Part shown: positions 58,430 through 64,000 of the stretch, in pieces
Layout of the letters: each line of letters starts with the position of its first letter
Numbering within the stretch: the first letter of the stretch is position 1
Assembly: GCA_963971575.1 (NCBI GenBank)
Contig: OZ020617.1
Coordinates: forward strand, 18,127,403-18,191,402
Length of the DNA stretch: 64,000 bases
Source of the DNA: Liopterus haemorrhoidalis
Lineage: Eukaryota; Arthropoda; Insecta; Coleoptera; Dytiscidae
Direction: 5' to 3'
Position numbers and translations under genes: made by a program
The notes under the pieces: generated by a model
Database searches by the model: none
The model's input: the letters and a program-made list of their open reading frames with translations, nothing else
What the model was told of the DNA's origin: nothing

Positions 58430-58554
58430 GTAAGTCGGTTTCAAATCTCATGCCAGATAATAGACATGTTCGTAGTTATTTTCAACGGTTTATTAACATC
58501 AACTGCAGGCTGAAGGTAATTTAAGCGAATTTTGCGCTTGATTTTGATAATATA

Positions 58555-59859
58555 CAAGGTGTCTCAAAAGAAATTTTATATTTAGTGGATCGATTAAAAA
58601 AAAAGTAAGCCGTATATAGAAAAAATGTTTATTAATTATTAAAATACACTTTTTGGGCATTTATTTCTTAAAAATAATATCGTCTAAATGTAGACCCTCG
58701 CGTTCTCGGCACTCATTTAATCGAACAGTAAAATTACTTATGACGTCTCGGCAGGTGGACTCAGGGATGGCTGCCATTTCGTGTCGGATATTTTCTTTCA
58801 AATGCGCCAGTGAAGTCGGTTTATTGGCGTAAACTTTAGATTTAAGATAACCCCATAGGAAAAAGTCCATAGGGGTTAAATCTGGACTACGTGGAGGCCA
58901 ATTTATGTCACCTCTCCGGGAGATCAATTTGCCTGAGAAAATTTCACGAACACGTGGCAGAGACATATTGGACGTGTGTGAAGTTGCTCCGTCCTGTTGG
59001 AACCATGTTCTTTGGTTATAGCCAGGAAAGTTTTGCAGTTCAGGTACCAAGAAGTTGTCTAACATCTCCACGCTCTGAATTCACTGTAACTGCACGCCCC
59101 CTTTCGTCTTCAAAAAAGTAAGGGCCGATAATTCCTCGCGCCGACATCGCAGCCCATACGGTCACTTTAGGCGAATGTAGGGGTTTCTGATGTTTGCGTT
59201 TCGGATTCGTTGCACTCCAGTAGCGGCAGTTCTGCTTATTTACGTGGCCATTAAGATGAAAATGAGCTTCATCCGAAAACAAAATGTTGGTAAACGTTGA
59301 AAATCGCTCAATCACCTGATTTACGAAATTAAGCCTCTGACTGGCATCTTGGGGCTTTAATTCTTGCACCAATTGAATTTTTCAGGGGTGCAGCTTTAGG
59401 TCTTTGTGCATAATGCGATGTAATGATGATCTATGCACATTTAAAGCACTTGCGCGCTTCCGAATTGAAAGGTTCGGGTCGTCACGAACAGACTAATTAA
59501 CATTCTCCACGTTTTCTACCGTTCTTGATGACCTAGGTCGCCCGGATTTTGATTTATCCAGCGTTGTACCAGTCTCTTCAAACTTTTTAACCCAATGTCG
59601 AATGAGAGGAATGCTTGGCGCATCATTTAAGTGGCGAAAACCTCGAATACTGCAGAATTTTCTACGCGCTACAGTCGCCGAATCACCGTTTTTGTAAAAC
59701 TCTCGCACGCATAACGCGCGGTCTGCTCCCGAGAAACGCTCCATAGCGACTGAATTCCCAAGAGCCAGGCTACTGATTGACATAACCCCCGCGCCCCTCG
59801 GATACGTTGCGTTCACGCAGTAAGCTAAATAAATATAAAATTTCTTTTGAGACACCTTG
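58555..59859 (-). mobile_element. Full-length DD41D mariner-like element (rosa-type spacing)
   Basis: 1305 bp with ends CAAGGTGTCTCAAAAGAAAT and ATTTCTTTTGAGACACCTTG, TA at both borders. It lies in TRAPPC12 intron 3, antisense to the gene, with a broken transposase. Confidence 0.92.
58661..59743 (-). pseudogene. DD41D transposase, two stops and one frameshift
   Basis: Starts MERFSGADRALCVREFYKNG (ATG near 59743) with a helix-turn-helix and GRPRSSRTVENVENVN-stop-SVRDDPNLSIRKRASALN. It passes a second stop before KIQLVQELKPQDASQRLNFV and continues with D1 in NILFSDEAHFHLNG. A frameshift near 59065 precedes MLDNFLVPELQNFPGYNQRT, D2 in TWFQQDGATSHT, and D3 in SPDLTPMDFFLWGYLKS. Between D2 and D3 there are 41 residues, hence DD41D rather than DD34D; that spacing is known from the rosa family. 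Confidence 0.87.
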
Positions 59860-59948
59860 TACCATTGAAAATATTTTAACCTTGAAAATAATTTTTATTT
59901 ATTGTGAAGCAAGCAATATTTGTAATTTTTATAATGTATTTTTTACAG

Positions 59949-60561
59949 GCGCTGGTCGCAGCGGACACCCAACAAAACACTCTCCTCATTCACTTCAACT
60001 TTGGTTCACAAGAATTGCATTACTAGTCAAAATAAAATCATTCACGTTAGCACAAGTTGAAGCCGAGCCATTTGGACAACTAGATAAACCTGATCTCTTT
60101 TTCCAATTCTATCCAGAAATGTATGGAGGTAGACCTGGTTCCATAGCAACCTTTTCATTCAGACTATTATTATCTGAACTTCCAATGCATTGTGGAAAAT
60201 CAAATGAATCTATGACAAAACTATTTAATCTTTTAGCGACAGTAAGACAAATAATAGCTAATCTCAAACAGGGTTTATGTGAAGATGGTAGTCCTGCTGA
60301 AATTAGTCCTTCTGATAGGATGGATTCACTGAAACTGTGGTCTGGGAGAGAGGCTAGAGTACAACATTCCATTGTTAATTGTGCATTGACACAGAAAGAT
60401 TTTGAATTGGCGATACAAATTTTACACGAATTGACTTTGAGACCGGAATGGGGTAACGCACATAGACAAGCGTTGTTTTCAGCGTTGGGAAGGATTTATT
60501 TGCAGTTAGGCGATGTTGTTGGGGCTGAAAAACAATTTGCCAAGGCCAGAGAGTTTCGAAG
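59949..60561 (+). CDS. TRAPPC12: TRAPPC12 exon 4, TPR region
   Basis: Acceptor TTTTTTACAG (to 59948), donor GGTGAGAA after 60561 (two bases of the next codon retained). Encodes residues ~259-463: HSLQLWFTRIALLVKIKSFT, LAQVEAEPFGQLDKPDLFFQ, FYPEMYGGRPGSIATFSFRL, then LLATVRQIIANLKQG and the helical repeat ALFSALGRIYLQLGDVVGAE-KQFAKAREF, a TPR motif. QLWF-x-R...FEAEPFGxLDxPDLYYEYYPxxYPGRxGSMVPFSxRLLHAELP is the most conserved block of the family. No later exon is found before 64000, so the gene continues past the edge. Confidence 0.96.
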
Positions 60562-60775
60562 GTGAGAAATATGATATCACAATATTTTTATTGTCTTAAG
60601 CACCGATATTTTCCGATCTGTACAAGCTGTTATTGGGAACTATTTGAGCATTGCTAACTTCTTTATTATAAAAGGTACGAATGAGGTGAAATTAGGAAAG
60701 ATCCAATAATAAGACTTTACTCTACAAATAAGAATATTAAAAATGTAAAACAATTTACCATCAAATAAACGAGTT

Positions 60776-60962
60776 ATAGGCTATTCCAAACGTTTAGGTG
60801 GAACTAACTGGAATTTTTTTTTTTTTGTTAGTTGTCAGGGCGCTTCTTTTATGGTTTGAAGTAGGTTTTTGCTAAACAAAATTATCAAAAGCCTCACTTA
60901 ATCTGTAAAAGTGACTAGAATTAAAAATCTAGTTCCGCCTAAACTAAAGAAACGGACTTTAT
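60776..60962. repeat. M1-family MITE with unlike ends
   Basis: Left ATAGGCTATTCCAAACGTTT; right CCGCCTAAACTAAAGAAACG then GACTTTA. 187 bp, in TRAPPC12 intron 4. Confidence 0.82.
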
Positions 60963-60975
60963 TTCAATAAATACA

Positions 60976-61230
60976 TTTTTAGGGTTTTGTCGGTATGACC
61001 AAAAATCCATTATAACATCAGTCATGAGACTGTCTGTCTGTTCGGCACAAATTGTAGCCAAACGGCATGGCTTAGAAAATTGAAATTTGACATGCTTGTA
61101 TCAACAGTTCAAAAAACACACCGCGGGAAAAATATAAACAAATATGTATTCAACGAAAAAATAAATATTTTTCTTAAATTTTGAGAGGGGTAACAAATAA
61201 AACTTCTGGTTAATGTTCCGTATTAGTCCA
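60976..61230 (+). repeat. Repeat R1 fragment, opposite orientation
   Basis: GGGTTTTGTCGGTATGACCA, GACTGTCTGTCTGTTCGGCA and AAATTGAAATTTGACATGCT are the reverse complement of the (CAGA)-bearing end of R1 (30640-30790, 36950-37070). Confidence 0.7.
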
Positions 61231-62144
61231 CCACAATTAGGTTTGTATGCCTAGAATGAATTATACTATAACGTTAGAAACGAGAAGGCATGGTCGTAAG
61301 AGTGGGGAGCCAATAGTAATCATTCATGTACCTGTAGTTGGCAAAGAAATACGCGTTTTTAATACGAGGAACGTCCGAATATAACTGATATTTTTGGAAC
61401 TCTATATGAAGTTAATGTTTTTCAAAATACGTATACTGTAAATCTCATTGGAAACAGGTAAAAATTCCTATTAGTACCTGTTTATATACGTCTAGCAAGT
61501 TTAAGTTTTTTCTGTCTAAGATTTTTGCTAACTAAATCTAACCTAATTAGTTTTATCAATGATGTTTGCATATAGTGAAGATATATAAATGCTTTATACA
61601 GTTTTAATACATTTACATAATTTAGCATCTATGAATGCGACGAAAAACGGAATGTTCTATATCAGACATAAAATTGATAGGTCGGAATATATTGATATTT
61701 TTGAGGATTCTCTCTTTTAATAATGTTAATATTCTTCAAAATATGTATACTATAAATCTCATTTAAACCATTTAAAGGTGACTTAAAGTGTATAAATACT
61801 GAAATTTTATTATTCAAGTTTTTCTTTAAAAACGTTAATAGGAACTAAATGTTAACAAACACTTATTAAATAATTGCTTGGATTTCTGAACGGATAACTA
61901 TTAAGTACTTATATATTTAGATTTCAGTTTTGAATAAAAATATTGGAAATGATAAAGTGAATCGTAAATTTTATGTTTTGAAAGAAAGGGGCGGCGCTTC
62001 GCCAGGGCCAAATCTCATTCTAACTAGCATACACGGTTTCTCTAACGAGTTGTTTCTGGTGAACTTATACGGAACATTAACCAAACTTCTTATGGCTTGT
62101 ATAAACCAATACATTTTAGTTTTGAAAAATCTAGTTTTTTTATG
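61231..62144. other. TRAPPC12 intron 4, nothing recognised
   Basis: AT-rich; two short diverged direct segments (CATATGAAGTTAATGTTTTT... near 61404 and TAATGTTAATATTCTTCAAA near 61722) suggest an old local duplication. No exon found. Confidence 0.4.
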
Positions 62145-62830
62145 GGATTTTCGCCCAATATGTGTCTAAAAACTTTTGTCCTCGCTCTGTTTCCCAGAGA
62201 TGTTGAACTAAATATCTGAAAAAAATCTCAATAATGTACATTGATGGAAATTGGAATAGTTTAACAGGATTTTTTAATGACTTTTTCGAAAAATATTGAA
62301 TTTACTGTGTCGTTGAAAAAATTAATTACTTTTTAATAATTTATTGTATGGTATCAGAAGAAAGCTCTTAAGATGTAGATTAATGAACGAAAAGTAGTTT
62401 TTATAAATTTCTTAATTTTAATACGATTTCTGCCAAAAATGTGTCCAAAAAAACTCTGATCCCGCACCCTGTAACCCAGGGTACGGGGTAAAACTAAAAA
62501 TCTTTAAAAATACCGAGAAATGCGTATTAATATGAACCGGAAAAGTATCACAGGGATTTTTGATCTGATAATTATTTCGAAAGTTATATATTTTTTTTTT
62601 TTGTAACTGCTTACTATATTTATCTGACGGATAGAACTGGTTAGCTGCAACTGGGTGCATCTCACTTACGGTTATAAGTTTCTAGATGGAAGCACGTGTG
62701 TTATCCTTTCAAAAGTTATCGAAATTTATGATTTTTAATATGAATTCACAATTTATTATCACTTACTAAATACCTACAAAGGCTGAAATGTGTGAAAAAC
62801 CACACTTCACATCAATTTTTTAATGGAACC
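62145..62830 (+). repeat. Repeat R1 fragment, opposite orientation
   Basis: CGCACCCTGTAACCCAGGGT (62463) corresponds inversely to the TACAGGGTGTGGGAC block, and CTTCACATCAATTTTTTAAT (near 62806) to the AATTGATGTGAAGTGTGA end of R1. Internally diverged. Confidence 0.6.
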
Positions 62831-62974
62831 TCCTTTATGTTTTTAGTCTATCTAGAGCAGGGCTTCTTAAAGTGGTGGGCCGCGACCCCCTAGGGGGCCG
62901 CCAATGTAACACTTGTTAATTGTTTTATTATTTAAAATGGATAAGTTGAATGATCTGAGCGTAAAAAATACATG

Positions 62975-63882
62975 TATCTGGTCGGCAAGGATGAAATTTG
63001 TAGTTAATTATATTGTCAACTTTAACAGCTTATTATTTGACATTGGTTTAATATTTTACAGTTGTTTTTTTTTTTTTTTGTTCAAGTTACACATCTCGCC
63101 TGTTTAAAGGAATCATTGCATGCTCTAAAATATATCAAAAACTTTTTTTTTAAATTAATTTTGTTGATAATGGAACGGTCGGAAATTCGCACTATTATGA
63201 AGTATGAGTTCTTACGTGGAACTACAGCATCGCAGACCGCGCGAAGCATTCAGACCAATTCTGTAACTCAGTTACTATGATCATAGTAACTAAATTTGTC
63301 ACTATGAGCAAGGTCAGTTACTATCATGAATGAAAGTCATTATACTTTTTATAATATTTTATCTTGTAGTAACGTTACTACACAGTAAATTTTTACAGAA
63401 TTGATCTGAATAATAATGTATTTGGCTCTAGTGTTACTACGCAGCAGACAATTTCAAATTGGTTCGCCAAATTTCGTACACGTAACAAAAAAAACCTGGC
63501 TCATCGATCACAGCAGAAATATATTGCAACCAACTGGACGAAATGATGCAAAACTTGAAGAAAAACAGCCTAGATTGGTCAACAGATCGACTCCTATCTT
63601 GTTGCATGATAACGCTAAACCACACACTGCACAAATGACTGTGGGAACACTAAGGGAATTGGAGTTGGAACTTCTTCATCATCCTCCATACTCACCAGGA
63701 ATTCATTGACTTTCGTCCGCCAGGGTTTTATACCACCGGCTTGAACAACCTGCCGCTTAAATGGTAAAAGTGTATAGACAATATGGGTGCATACTTTGAT
63801 GAATAAAATAATTCTTTATATTTGTAAGTTATCAACCAACTTTGCCTTTTTTTCTACAAATTTCATCCTTGACGACCTAATA
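62975..63882 (+). mobile_element. Mariner (DD34D), second copy of the family at 23094, with internal insertion
   Basis: Ends GGTCGGCAAGGATGAAATTT and AAATTTCATCCTTGACGACC. A small insertion (about 63255-63404, ends CAATTCTGTAA/TTACAGAATTG, with a perfect 22-bp palindrome at 63270-63291) splits the transposase after its N-terminus. Confidence 0.83.
63170..63825 (+). pseudogene. Mariner transposase, broken
   Basis: From ATG at 63170: MERSEIRTIMKYEFLRGTTA, SQTARSIQT (helix-turn-helix start), then the insertion, then SVTTQQTISNWFAKFRTRN. The first catalytic D region is deleted, and translation resumes with ILLHDNAKPHTAQM (D2) and HHPPYSPG; D3 is lost in a second deletion. The C-terminal DNMGAYFDE-like end (NMGAYFDE) is at 63781-63805. 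Confidence 0.83.
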
Positions 63883-64000
63883 TAAATGAAACAAAAAAAT
63901 ATTTTTTTTTTGACCGACATGGGTCCCAAAAATAAATTTAGGGGGGCCGTGGGTTACCGATTTGAGTTGCAGGGGAGCCGCTACATCCAAAAATTTAAGA

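Larger units (their letters stand above)
62858..64000. mobile_element. hAT element cut by the window edge, split by a mariner
   Basis: CAGGGCTTCTTAAAG at 62858 matches the ends of the hAT MITE at 40407. 63918-64000 has matching GGGGGGCCG... sequence and stops just before the expected right end. The mariner 62975-63882 interrupts it. Confidence 0.75.

Noticed and set aside
61930..62169. Possible next TRAPPC12 exon (79-codon open frame)
   Set aside because: The translation lacks the TPR-type residues expected after exon 4, and no acceptor in the needed phase precedes it.

Overview
This is an AT-rich, intron-containing animal nuclear sequence, almost certainly from an arthropod and most likely an insect. 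The signs are short conserved exons with GT-AG junctions in a sea of transposons (mariner, DD41D, Tc1, pogo, hAT, PIF/Harbinger-like and piggyBac-like MITEs, an RTE-like LINE, a Penelope-like element, tRNA-derived SINEs) and a short run of the insect telomere-type motif TTAGG. I cannot fix the order or species.

Three host genes can be supported. (A) At the left edge (+) is a small gene of unknown function. It has a TATA-like motif at 805-813, a possible 5' UTR intron (986-1077), a coding exon at 1094-1312 and a last exon at 7330-7437. The predicted protein is 108 aa and carries two PKA-type RRAS motifs. (B) SYS1 on the minus strand, in three exons (38190-38020, 37950-37883, 28882-28642), encodes a 159-aa four-helix Golgi membrane protein. 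(C) TRAPPC12 on the plus strand, with exons at 38638-39054, 54599-54775, 58249-58429 and 59949-60561, runs off the right edge. SYS1 and TRAPPC12 are head to head, with 447 bp between their start codons, so a shared promoter is likely. Both proteins act in membrane traffic at the Golgi (SYS1 recruits ARFRP1; TRAPPC12 belongs to the TRAPPIII tethering complex).

Layout. 1-7.4 kb is gene A; its 6-kb intron holds a hAT MITE and a MITE split by a Penelope-like element, which itself holds three MITEs. 7.4-28.6 kb is gene-free intergenic DNA with about a dozen MITEs, a pogo relic, a mariner relic and a SINE. 28.6-38.2 kb is SYS1, whose 9.0-kb second intron holds two Tc1-like elements, a pogo relic, a piggyBac-type MITE and two copies of a ~1-kb repeat. 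38.6 kb to the end is TRAPPC12. Its 15.5-kb first intron holds a Harbinger-like element, a nearly intact mariner inside a dead DD41D element, two hAT elements placed back to back on one target site, an RTE relic, a SINE and an intron-bearing Tc1 element. Its third intron holds a full-length but broken DD41D element. The right edge is a hAT element interrupted by a mariner.

I did not see a convincing new gene system. The most interesting structures are architectural: the serial hAT insertion with a threefold repeated 8-bp target site, the nested Penelope-like element with inverted terminal repeats and a hammerhead-like motif, a perfect 72-bp palindrome, two transposases one stop codon away from intact, and the unassigned small phospho-motif gene A.
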